Shown here: positions 6,907 through 15,654 of the stretch, in pieces
Position numbering within the stretch: position 1 is the stretch's first letter
Layout of the letters: the number at the start of each line of letters is the position of its first letter
Assembly (NCBI RefSeq): GCF_934643405.1
Contig: NZ_CAKUCL010000147.1
Span: 1-17,866 of the forward strand
DNA: 17,866 nucleotides
Source: an uncultured Actinoplanes sp.
Lineage (GTDB): Bacteria > Actinomycetota > Actinomycetes > Mycobacteriales > Micromonosporaceae
Direction: 5' to 3'
Notes under the pieces: generated by a model
Databases searched by the model: none
What the model was told of the DNA's origin: nothing
What the model saw: the letters and a program-made list of their open reading frames with translations, nothing else
Position numbers and translations under genes: made by a program

Positions 6907-7743
6907 GTGTCGTCGATCAAGGACCGGCAGCGCGCGGCGGCGCGGGCCCGTCTCGAAAAGGAGATGGCCGAGCGTGCCGCGATCGCTCGCAAGCGCCGTC
7001 AGCGTCAGGCGATCATCGGTTCCGCGCTCGCGGTGGTGGTCATCGCCGGTGCCGCGGTGTGGATCTTCTCCGCGATGAAGGATGACAAGAAGACCCCGGC
7101 GGCGGCCCAGGCCCCCGCCGGGACGGTGGCCTGCACCTGGACGCCCGCCGACCCGTCCGGCGGCGCCAAGATCAAGGACACCGGCGGCCTGCCGCCCGCG
7201 AACGTGCCGAACACCGGCAAGGACACGCTCACGCTGGCCACGAACCTCGGCAACGTCGTGGGCACGGTCGACCGGTCGAAGGCGCCCTGCACGGCGGCCG
7301 CGTTCGAGTACCTCGCGGCCAAGAAGTTCTGGGACAACACCAAGTGCCACCGGCTCACCACCGAGGGCATCAAGGTGCTGCAGTGCGGTGACCCCTCGAC
7401 GACCGGCAAGGGTTACAAGCCGACCGACGGGTCCGGCGGCCCGAACTTCATGTACCCGGAGGAGAACCTGCCGGCCGGCAAGGACCCGACATACCCGGCG
7501 GGCACCATCGCGATGGCCAAGACGCAGAACCCGGGCACGACCGGCAGCCAGTTCTTCATCGTGTACGAGGACATCCCGGCGGCGGCGCTGCCCGCGCAGT
7601 ACACGGTTCTCGGCACGGTCACCTCGGGCCTGGACCTCGTCAAGAAGGTGGCCAAGGCGGGCACGGACAACGCGAACCAGCCGGGCGACGGTCACCCGAA
7701 GCAGGAGGTCGACATCAAGTCGCTCACCATGGCGGCCGCCTGA
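6907..7743 (+). CDS. ppiB: membrane-anchored cyclophilin-type peptidyl-prolyl isomerase
   Basis: A 278-residue paralogue of the preceding gene: basic N-terminus opening SSIKDRQR, one membrane helix (about 36-54), then an extracytoplasmic cyclophilin domain. Catalytic landmarks are intact: CHRLTT with R149 (CypA R55), Q159 in VLQCGDP (CypA Q63), and F217 in GSQFFIV (CypA F113). It should catalyse cis-trans isomerisation of Xaa-Pro bonds in exported proteins. Cysteines 76, 128, 147 and 160 match those of its twin and could form disulfides outside the membrane. A consensus AGGAGG (6895-6900) sits six bases before the GTG. Only 34 bp separate it from the first cyclophilin, so the pair is an operon made by tandem duplication. 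It corresponds in position to ppiB beside relA in mycobacteria. Confidence 0.92.
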   Translation: MSSIKDRQRAAARARLEKEMAERAAIARKRRQRQAIIGSALAVVVIAGAAVWIFSAMKDDKKTPAAAQAPAGTVACTWTPADPSGGAKIKDTGGLPPANVPNTGKDTLTLATNLGNVVGTVDRSKAPCTAAAFEYLAAKKFWDNTKCHRLTTEGIKVLQCGDPSTTGKGYKPTDGSGGPNFMYPEENLPAGKDPTYPAGTIAMAKTQNPGTTGSQFFIVYEDIPAAALPAQYTVLGTVTSGLDLVKKVAKAGTDNANQPGDGHPKQEVDIKSLTMAAA

Positions 7744-7783
7744 CACGCCAGAGCACGTCCGTCGCCGGCATGCGCCCGGCGGC

Positions 7784-7816
7784 CGAAGAGCCCGAGGGAC
7801 CCCCTCGGGCTCTTCG
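7784..7816 (+). terminator. strong hairpin after the cyclophilin operon
   Basis: A perfect 15-bp stem (7784-7798 with 7802-7816) with a 3-base loop begins 40 bp after the ppiB stop. There is no T run, as is common for high-GC actinobacterial terminators. It probably ends the cyclophilin transcript. Confidence 0.7.
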
Positions 7817-7848
7817 CATTCCCGGCCGGGCTCTTCGCATTCCCGGCC
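7807..7848. repeat. two exact tandem copies of a 21-bp unit containing the terminator 3' arm
   Basis: The 21 bases at 7807-7827 (GGGCTCTTCGCATTC, then CCGGCC) are repeated exactly at 7828-7848. The first copy contains most of the terminator 3' arm, so the second offers an alternative 3' arm that can pair with about 10-11 bases of the 5' arm. It looks like a slippage duplication. Confidence 0.85.
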
Positions 7849-7983
7849 CGCCGGTGCCCCGACCCAGCCGGACAGCGGGCCACGCCAAAGCACCAGCGTG
7901 TCGACGCACCGTCCACAATAGATCCGGTTGGCGCCGATCTTCCTGATGACGCCATTCCTCGGTGGGACCGACAAGCGCAAGAA

Positions 7984-8268
7984 ATGCGCTGCTCCATCGG
8001 TTCCACCTAGCCGAAAGGGTTTTCGACGCTACTGGCCGGGGCCACCACGATGGCAGTACCGGCCACCGCCGCCTTCGCCATCACCGTCGCGACGCCGTGT
8101 CCTCGCTCGGACTACGTGGACGTGATCACCAGCTCAACTACCACTGCTACGCCAGCGGTCACCATCCGGTTCAACGTCAGCGACGGCACCCACCTCTCCC
8201 CCGCCCGCAACGTCACGTGGCCTCTCTTCTCGCCCACCGAGACGGCCACCAGCATCACCATTTCCTGA
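7984..8268 (+). pseudogene. probable remnant of a small secreted-protein gene with in-frame TAG
   Basis: From ATG 7984 the frame reads MRCSIGST, an amber TAG at 8008-8010, then PKGFSTLLAGATTMAVPATAAFA followed by ITVATPCPRSD and a Thr/Ser-rich stretch to a TGA at 8266-8268. The part after the TAG looks like the hydrophobic core and AxA cleavage site of a signal peptide (cleavage after AAFA). Codons from 8050 onward are strongly G/C-biased at third positions, as in real genes here. An intact signal peptide would need the region before the TAG, so I read this as a decayed gene. A shorter frame from ATG 8050 (72 residues) would lack a complete signal. No family is recognised. No good ribosome site precedes either ATG. 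Confidence 0.4.
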
Positions 8269-8411
8269 TCGGCTGATCCCGCTCGGTCGACGGACCCACC
8301 GCGGCTGCGGCAGCTCCGCCGACTGGCGCGACCTCAATGGGCGGAGAACGACATGCCGCCGGCGCCGGCGCCCCGACGGCTCCGGAACGAAAAGCGCACG
8401 GATTACCGATC

Positions 8412-8425
8412 GCTGTGATCACAGC
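8412..8425. promoter_or_regulatory. perfect 14-bp palindrome in the gene-poor stretch
   Basis: GCTGTGATCACAGC is fully self-complementary. It could be a binding site for a dimeric regulator, but no promoter or target gene is evident beside it. The half-site TGTGA recalls CRP-type sites, although these have six bases between halves and this has none. Function unknown. Confidence 0.25.
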
Positions 8426-8635
8426 CAGGGCGTCCAGGTTGCGCTGGCCGACGCCGCATCCTCGGACGAGCCGGACCTTGACGTTGATGTTGTCGAGCCG
8501 GGAGCCGGGGTCGGCCGAGCGGGAGCGCGGCGGGCGATGGCGTCGGCCGGCGCGCACGGTGAAGCGGCGCGGCGCCGGTCGCGGCGGATCGGCGCATGGT
8601 CGCACCCGCCTACACCGCGGAGCCCGACGGAAGGA

Positions 8636-11083
<2,448 letters not shown>

Positions 11084-11176
11084 CGGCCTCCTCACACCAT
11101 CGTCAGGAACCTCGTCGGCCGTCACCGGCCGGAGAAGTCCGCGAATGCCAGGGTTGGTCACCTGGTTAGGAACGCC

Positions 11177-11182
11177 ATCCTA
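11177..11182 (-). promoter_or_regulatory. candidate -10 element of rel
   Basis: On the minus strand the sequence TAGGAT matches the TAnnnT -10 pattern and lies in the 168-bp gap between apt and the preferred rel start. It would give a leader of roughly 85 bases. I see no good -35 at 17-18 bp (GGCATC is the best). rel may also be read through from apt. Confidence 0.3.
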
Positions 11183-11251
11183 CCCGCACCGTCTTCCCGG
11201 ATGCCCCGGCCGAACCTCCGAAAGAGCGGCACCGGCCGGGCCAAACGAGTC

Positions 11252-11785
11252 TCAAACGGTCAGAAGTGCATGCACCGTACGCGGCGCGAGCCGTTCCCGG
11301 CCCTTCAGGAAGCCCAGCTCCATCAGCACGGTGAACCCCGCGATCGTGCCGCCGGCCCGCTCCACCAGGTTCAACGCGGCTTCGGCCGTGCCGCCGGTGG
11401 CGAGCACGTCGTCGACCACCAGGACGCGCTGTCCCGTGATGAACGCGTCCTCGTGCACCTCGAGGGTGGCCTCGCCGTATTCGAGCGCGTACGAGGCGCT
11501 GACGGTCGCGCGCGGCAGTTTGCCGGCCTTGCGCACCGGGACGACGCCGGTGCCGGTGGCGTAGGCGATCGCGGCCGCCACCACGAAGCCACGCGCCTCG
11601 ACCCCGGCCACCACGTCGAAGGAGTCCGCGCCGTGGTAGGCGACGATCCCGTCGACCACCTGGCGGAACGCCGGCCCGTCGGCGAACAGCGGCATCAGGT
11701 CCTTGAACAGGACACCGGGCTGGGGGAAATCGGGCACGTCGACGGTGCCGCTCGCGACGACCGCGGCCAGTTCCTCATCAGTCAC
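11252..11785 (-). CDS. apt: adenine phosphoribosyltransferase
   Basis: A 177-residue cytoplasmic purine-salvage enzyme converting adenine and PRPP to AMP and pyrophosphate. Signatures are VDVPDFPQPGVLFKDLMPL near the N-terminus, GVEARGFVVAAAIAYATG, VRKAGKLP, and the PRPP-binding loop VLVVDDVLATGGTA with its paired Asp and Thr-Gly-Gly. I chose GTG 11785 (VTDEELAAVV) because it gives the family's usual length. It would be leaderless behind TACGCT (11797-11792, minus strand). An in-frame GTG at 11833 would add 16 residues, and those codons are moderately G/C-biased, so the longer form remains possible; neither start has a ribosome site. It lies between secF and rel, as in other actinobacteria. 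Confidence 0.93.
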   Translation of the reverse strand: MTDEELAAVVASGTVDVPDFPQPGVLFKDLMPLFADGPAFRQVVDGIVAYHGADSFDVVAGVEARGFVVAAAIAYATGTGVVPVRKAGKLPRATVSASYALEYGEATLEVHEDAFITGQRVLVVDDVLATGGTAEAALNLVERAGGTIAGFTVLMELGFLKGRERLAPRTVHALLTV

Positions 11786-11840
11786 GACGAAAGCGTAATG
11801 GGCCGGGTTGATGCGCTCGATCACACGGGCCACGCTGCGA

Positions 11841-11907
11841 GTTGATGAGTTCGGCCTTCGGCCGCCGCCAGCGAAGCCGTCGTCGGTTGCCGGCCGAACT
11901 CATCAAC
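11841..11907. repeat. perfect 16-bp inverted repeat between secF and apt
   Basis: Arms GTTGATGAGTTCGGCC (11841-11856) and its exact complement (11892-11907) flank a 35-base GC-rich centre. As RNA this is a stable stem-loop just after the secF stop (15 bp away) and just before apt. It could be a terminator or attenuator separating sec from apt-rel, or a dispersed intergenic palindrome of REP/MITE type. There is no T run and no flanking target duplication that I can see. No second copy is present in this window. Confidence 0.8.
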
Positions 11908-11921
11908 GCGCTCCTCGCCGG

Positions 11922-13133
11922 CTAGCGTCGCTTGCCGCCGGGACGGTTGCCGGCGCCGCCACGGTTGGCGTTGCGCTTCGCGCCCGCCGGCCGGGCGCCC
12001 GGCCGCGGCGTGGTCGAGCCGGCCGCCGAGGCCGATCCGGAGCTCGCCAGGGCCGGGGCCTCGTCGGACTCGGTGTCGTTCGCCGCGCGCTGACGCTCCC
12101 CGCGCGGGGCCACGTCGCCGGACCGGGCCTGCGCGCGGCGGGCCAGCACCCGGGCGGTGTGCGCCTTGATCTTCGGCTCCCGGTCCTTGAGCGCGGACAG
12201 CACCGGCGCCGCGAACATGATCGAGGAGATGACGCCGAAGCCCATGCCGACGAACAGCACCAGGCCGAGGTCCTTCAGGGTGCCCGCGCCCAGCAGGCCG
12301 GCGCCGATGAAGAGCAGGCCACCGACCGGCAGCAGCGCCACCAGACCGGTGTTGAGCGACCGCATCAGGGTCTGGTTCACCGCGAGGTTGGTGGCCTCGG
12401 AGTACGTTCTGCTGCTGCCCGCCGTGATGCCGCGGGTGTTCTCCTGGACCTTGTCGAACACCACCACCACGTCGTACAGCGAGTAACCGAGGATCGTCAG
12501 GAAGCCGATCACGGTGGACGGCGTGACCTCGAAGCCGACCAGCGAGTACACGCCCGCGGTGAGGACCAGGTCCAGCAGCAGCGAGGACACGGCCGCGGCC
12601 GCCATCCGCCACTCGAATCTGATGATCAGGTACGCCATCACCAGGATCAGGAAGATGATCAGACCGATGATCGCCTGCTTGGTGACCTGACCGCCCCAGG
12701 CCGCCGAGACCTGGTCGTCGCTGACCTGGTCGGCCGGCACACCGAGGTCGTTGACCAGGGTGGTCTTCGCCTTCTCGGCCTGGGCCGCGGTCAGCGCCGA
12801 GGCGCGGACCGTGTAGCTCTCGCCCTGCCCGGCACGGCCCACCTTCTGGGCGGCGCCGACCTCGGCCTGCCCGTCGACGGCCTTGATCGCGCGGTCGACG
12901 GCGTCGGAGACCTCGCCCTGGGTCAGGGTGCGCCCGTCGGTGGTCCTGGCCGGGACGCTGAACGAGGTGCCGCCGGCGAACTCGATACCGAGGTTGACGT
13001 TGCGGATCGCGATGCTGGCGATGGCGATGACCACCAGCGCCGCCGCCACCATGAACCACAGCTTGCGCCGGCCCACGATGTTGATGTTCGCCTCGCCCTG
13101 GTACAGGCGGGTGGCGAGACCGGTGCGGGCCAT
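11922..13133 (-). CDS. secF: protein translocase subunit SecF
   Basis: A 403-residue membrane protein that, with SecD, uses the proton gradient to help complete Sec-dependent export. A first membrane helix (about 24-42) leads to the family motif NLGIEFAGGTSFSV. The periplasmic domain follows, then five helices including IGFLTILGYSLYDVVVVFDKVQENTR, the conserved RND-type helix 4 region. After about residue 315 the C-terminus is a long basic, Gly/Ala/Arg-rich tail predicted to be disordered and cytoplasmic. The ATG is two bases from the secD stop, and AAGGAGG within the secD end lies seven bases upstream, so translation is coupled. Confidence 0.96.
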   Translation of the reverse strand: MARTGLATRLYQGEANINIVGRRKLWFMVAAALVVIAIASIAIRNVNLGIEFAGGTSFSVPARTTDGRTLTQGEVSDAVDRAIKAVDGQAEVGAAQKVGRAGQGESYTVRASALTAAQAEKAKTTLVNDLGVPADQVSDDQVSAAWGGQVTKQAIIGLIIFLILVMAYLIIRFEWRMAAAAVSSLLLDLVLTAGVYSLVGFEVTPSTVIGFLTILGYSLYDVVVVFDKVQENTRGITAGSSRTYSEATNLAVNQTLMRSLNTGLVALLPVGGLLFIGAGLLGAGTLKDLGLVLFVGMGFGVISSIMFAAPVLSALKDREPKIKAHTARVLARRAQARSGDVAPRGERQRAANDTESDEAPALASSGSASAAGSTTPRPGARPAGAKRNANRGGAGNRPGGKRR

Positions 13134-13135
13134 GA

Positions 13136-15007
13136 TCAGGCCTCCTTGACGTCGGTCGGGGCGCGACGCAGGACGCGGCCGAGACCGCTCACCCGCGGCG
13201 ACATGAACGCCTTGGTGTTCGCGAACATCGTCATGATCGGATGCCGGAAGAGGAACACCACGACCAGGTCGAGCACGGTGGACAGACCCAGCGCGAAGGC
13301 GAAGCCCTGCACCGCGCCGATCGAGACGATGTACAGCACCACCGCGGCGAGGATGGTGATCGTGTTCGCCGAGATGATCGTGCGGCGGGCCCGGGCCCAG
13401 GCCCGTGGCACCGCGCTCCGCGGACTCCGCCCCTCGTGGATCTCGTCTTTCAGACGTTCGAAGTAGATGACGAACGAGTCCGCGGCGACACCCAGGGACA
13501 CGATGAAACCGGCTATACCGGCCAGGGTCAGCGTGAAGCCGACCGTCCGGCCGAGGAACACCAGCGCGCCGAAGGTGAGCAGACCGGACAGGATGAGGCT
13601 CAGGAAGATGACCGAGCCGAGCAGCCGGTAGTAGAAGAACGCGTAGATCGCCACCAGCGCCATGCCGATCGCGGCGGCCAGCAGGCCGGCCTTCAGCTGC
13701 TGGATGCCCAGCGTCGCGGAGACGGTCTGGGCCGGGCCGGAGCTGAAGGTGACCGGCAGCGCGCCGAAGTTCAGCTGGTCGGCCAGCTGCTTGGCGGTCG
13801 CCGAGGTGAACTGGCCGGTGATCTGCGAGGTGCCGGTGAGCACGCCCTGGATCTGCGGCGCCGAGATGACCTGCTTGTCCAGGACCACGGCGACCGCGCA
13901 GTGCTCGACGCTGCCGTACAGCGTCTGCGCCGCGACGAAGCACGGGTCGGTCGAGGTCGCCTGGAAGGCCTGGCGGGTCAGGTTCGCCCACTTGGTCGAG
14001 CCCTCGCTCTTGAAGTCGAGGGAGACGACCCACTGGCCGTTCTGCTGGTCGAGCTGCGGGCTGGCCTTGGAGATGTCGTCACCGACCACCGGGGCCTTGT
14101 CCAGCTTGATCTTCGCGCCCTGGTAGCACGCGATGACCGGGGTGTTCACGTTGTCGATCGCGCCGTTCGGCCGCTGGTCGAGCTGGTTGCAGCCGATCGT
14201 CGGCACGTTGAACTGCATGTCCGGCGTCAACGCGTTGACCTCGGTGCCGGAGAGCTTCGCGAACGAGGCGAACGGCAGGCCGGCCTTCGGGTTGCCGGAC
14301 AGGTCGACCGGGCCGGTCAGCTTGGTGGCGGCGGCCCACGCGGCGGCGCCGACCTTCTTCTCGACGTCGGCCCGGCTGACCTCGTCGTCGCCGGTGGCCG
14401 GGGCGGCCGGGGCGCTCGCGGAGGGCGACGCGGACGGGGTCGGGGTCGGCGTCGGGGCCTTGACGACCTCGCCGCCGCCCTGGCCGCCGGAGGACGCGCT
14501 CGGGTTCGCGGCCGGCGCGCTCGCACTCGCCGACGGCTTCGCGCCGGCACTCGGGCTCCCGCTCGGGTTCGCGGCCGGCGGGTTCATCGCCGTCTGCTGC
14601 ACGTCGCCGGTCACGCCGACCAGCAGCCGGAACCGCATCTGCGCGGCCTGGGACAGGTCCTTCAGCTGGTCCTCGGCCTTGCCGGCGAGCGAGACGACGA
14701 TGTTGCGGTCACCCTGGATGACCACCTCGGCCTCGGAGACACCGAGCGCGTTCACCCGGTTCTCGATGATGCCGCGCGCCTGTTCCATGCTCTCCTTGGA
14801 CGGCACCTGCCCGCCCTGCACGGACGCGATGTACGTCGCCTGCGTGCCGCCGACCAGGTCGAGGCCCAGCTTGGGGTGCAACCGGTCGGTGAAGCTGCCC
14901 TTGGCGCCACCCGCGAAGAAAACCAGCAGATACAGGACGACGAAGACCAGGCCGAGCACGGCAAGTTGCCGTCCGGGATGCATCTGTCCCTGTGGTGGTC
15001 TTGCCAC
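13136..15007 (-). CDS. secD: protein translocase subunit SecD
   Basis: A 623-residue membrane protein, partner of SecF. The first helix (about 14-33) is followed by LGLDLVGGTQATY (48-59), the canonical D1 motif. The extracytoplasmic P1 region is interrupted by a low-complexity Pro/Ser/Ala/Thr linker (about 140-208), then continues with four cysteines (273, 294, 356, 370) and ends in FGALPV. Five further helices include FTLTLAGIAGFIVSLGVAAD followed by FVIYFERLKDEI, matching the SecD helix 4 proton-path motif. Linkers of this sort occur in actinobacterial SecD; the cysteines could form disulfides outside the membrane. The GTG start has AGGGAGA nine bases upstream. yajC ends 112 bp upstream, and that gap contains a small hairpin GCCGCC-agcc-GGCGGC (15033-15048). 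Confidence 0.96.
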   Translation of the reverse strand: MARPPQGQMHPGRQLAVLGLVFVVLYLLVFFAGGAKGSFTDRLHPKLGLDLVGGTQATYIASVQGGQVPSKESMEQARGIIENRVNALGVSEAEVVIQGDRNIVVSLAGKAEDQLKDLSQAAQMRFRLLVGVTGDVQQTAMNPPAANPSGSPSAGAKPSASASAPAANPSASSGGQGGGEVVKAPTPTPTPSASPSASAPAAPATGDDEVSRADVEKKVGAAAWAAATKLTGPVDLSGNPKAGLPFASFAKLSGTEVNALTPDMQFNVPTIGCNQLDQRPNGAIDNVNTPVIACYQGAKIKLDKAPVVGDDISKASPQLDQQNGQWVVSLDFKSEGSTKWANLTRQAFQATSTDPCFVAAQTLYGSVEHCAVAVVLDKQVISAPQIQGVLTGTSQITGQFTSATAKQLADQLNFGALPVTFSSGPAQTVSATLGIQQLKAGLLAAAIGMALVAIYAFFYYRLLGSVIFLSLILSGLLTFGALVFLGRTVGFTLTLAGIAGFIVSLGVAADSFVIYFERLKDEIHEGRSPRSAVPRAWARARRTIISANTITILAAVVLYIVSIGAVQGFAFALGLSTVLDLVVVFLFRHPIMTMFANTKAFMSPRVSGLGRVLRRAPTDVKEA

Positions 15008-15119
15008 GGCGTTCGGTCTCCCTGTGCTTCAGGCCGCCAGCCGGCGGCGGTAGGGCCGCCTGCGAGCGGCATGGGTAGGCGCCGGCCCGTACGTCACGGA
15101 CCGGCCCCGGAGAATATTG

Positions 15120-15506
15120 TCAGTCCGTTTTACGCGTCTCGGTGGCCGGGTCGACAACCGGCTCCTCGACCGCGGAAGTCTCGTCGGCCGGGGTGAGCGG
15201 CTCGGCCACGGCCTTGTTCTGGTCCGGCACCACCCGGGCGATGGCCGGACGGGCGAACTGGACCTGGACACCGGGAGAGACCTCGACGGTCACGACGTCG
15301 TCGTCGATCGAGACGACCGTGCCGTGCATGCCGCCGATGGTGACGATCCGGTCTCCGGGGCCCAGCGAGTTCTGCATCTGCATGGCCTCACGCCGGCGCT
15401 TCTGCTGCGGCCGGATCATGAGGAAATACATCACGACGAAGAGCAGGACGATGAGCAGCAGCGGCGTGAAGCTGCCACCGCCGCCCGAGGATGCTGCTGC
15501 AAACAC
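15120..15506 (-). CDS. yajC: Sec translocase accessory subunit YajC
   Basis: A 128-residue single-span membrane protein of the SecDF-YajC complex. A short N-terminus rich in Ser and Gly leads to a membrane helix (about 13-31, LLLIVLLFVVMYFLMI) directly followed by the family signature RPQQKRRREAMQMQNSL and the beta domain PGDRIVTIGGMHGTVVSIDDD. The C-terminal 30 residues are acidic and probably unstructured. The GTG at 15506 is preceded by GGAAGG seven bases upstream. An in-frame start at 15629 would add 41 Arg-rich residues ahead of the membrane helix and is rejected. Confidence 0.95.
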   Translation of the reverse strand: MFAAASSGGGGSFTPLLLIVLLFVVMYFLMIRPQQKRRREAMQMQNSLGPGDRIVTIGGMHGTVVSIDDDVVTVEVSPGVQVQFARPAIARVVPDQNKAVAEPLTPADETSAVEEPVVDPATETRKTD

Positions 15507-15556
15507 TGAAAAGCCTTCCGTAGGCCGCCGGCGCGGGGCATGCCAGACGCCGCGGC

Positions 15557-15604
15557 GGTATACACGTCTCCCGAGGTAGAACCGCGGCGAGTCTAATCGG
15601 TCAA
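15557..15604 (-). promoter_or_regulatory. possible promoter region for yajC-secDF
   Basis: The 148-bp gap between ruvB and yajC contains, on the minus strand, TTGACC (15604-15599), TAGACT (15595-15590) and TATACC (15562-15557), each resembling part of a sigma-70-type promoter. The spacings are not ideal: no pair gives a 17-18-bp spacer with two good hexamers. The gap length and these elements suggest yajC-secD-secF has its own promoter in addition to read-through from ruvCAB. Confidence 0.25.
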
Positions 15605-15654
15605 CCTGAGAAGTCCGAATGCGGCACACATCACGTTCGCGTTACGAGCATATG

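Larger units (their letters stand above)
7849..8635. other. gene-poor stretch between the cyclophilin operon and rel
   Basis: Beyond the secreted-protein remnant I find no confident gene here. The contents are a small hairpin AGCGCA-agaaa-TGCGCT (7974-7990), a perfect palindrome GCTGTGATCACAGC (8412-8425), and GC-rich GCCGGC repeats near 8353-8370. Transcripts of ppiB and rel converge into it. Open frames from 8269 to 8635 are short and match nothing I know. I see no clear rel terminator, tRNA, CRISPR or mobile-element ends. Confidence 0.6.

Noticed and set aside
6814..7980. 388-codon minus-strand open frame across the second cyclophilin and its terminator
   Set aside because: Antisense to ppiB for most of its length. 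The rest comes from the terminator and tandem repeat, producing a repeated GRECEEP motif.
7849..8060. Possible tRNA-like or small RNA structure suggested by GGTTCC and short stems near 7974-8005
   Set aside because: No acceptor stem, anticodon arm or complete T-arm can be folded; only a 6-bp hairpin is present.
8255..8605. Minus-strand open frame of 116 codons with a segment LDNINVKVRLVRGCGVGQRN that faintly recalls small secreted actinobacterial proteins
   Set aside because: No signal peptide, an Arg/Pro-rich N-terminus, no ribosome site at its GTG start and no family I can name. The resemblance is too weak to call a gene or pseudogene.
13241..15196. 651-codon plus-strand open frame opposite secD
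   Set aside because: Antisense to an unmistakable secD. The composition is low-complexity Arg/Gly/Asp and Val/Leu, with no domain.
15507..15629. 41-residue N-terminal extension of YajC
   Set aside because: It is Arg-rich and covers the ruvB-yajC gap. GTG 15506 has a ribosome site and gives the normal YajC N-terminus.
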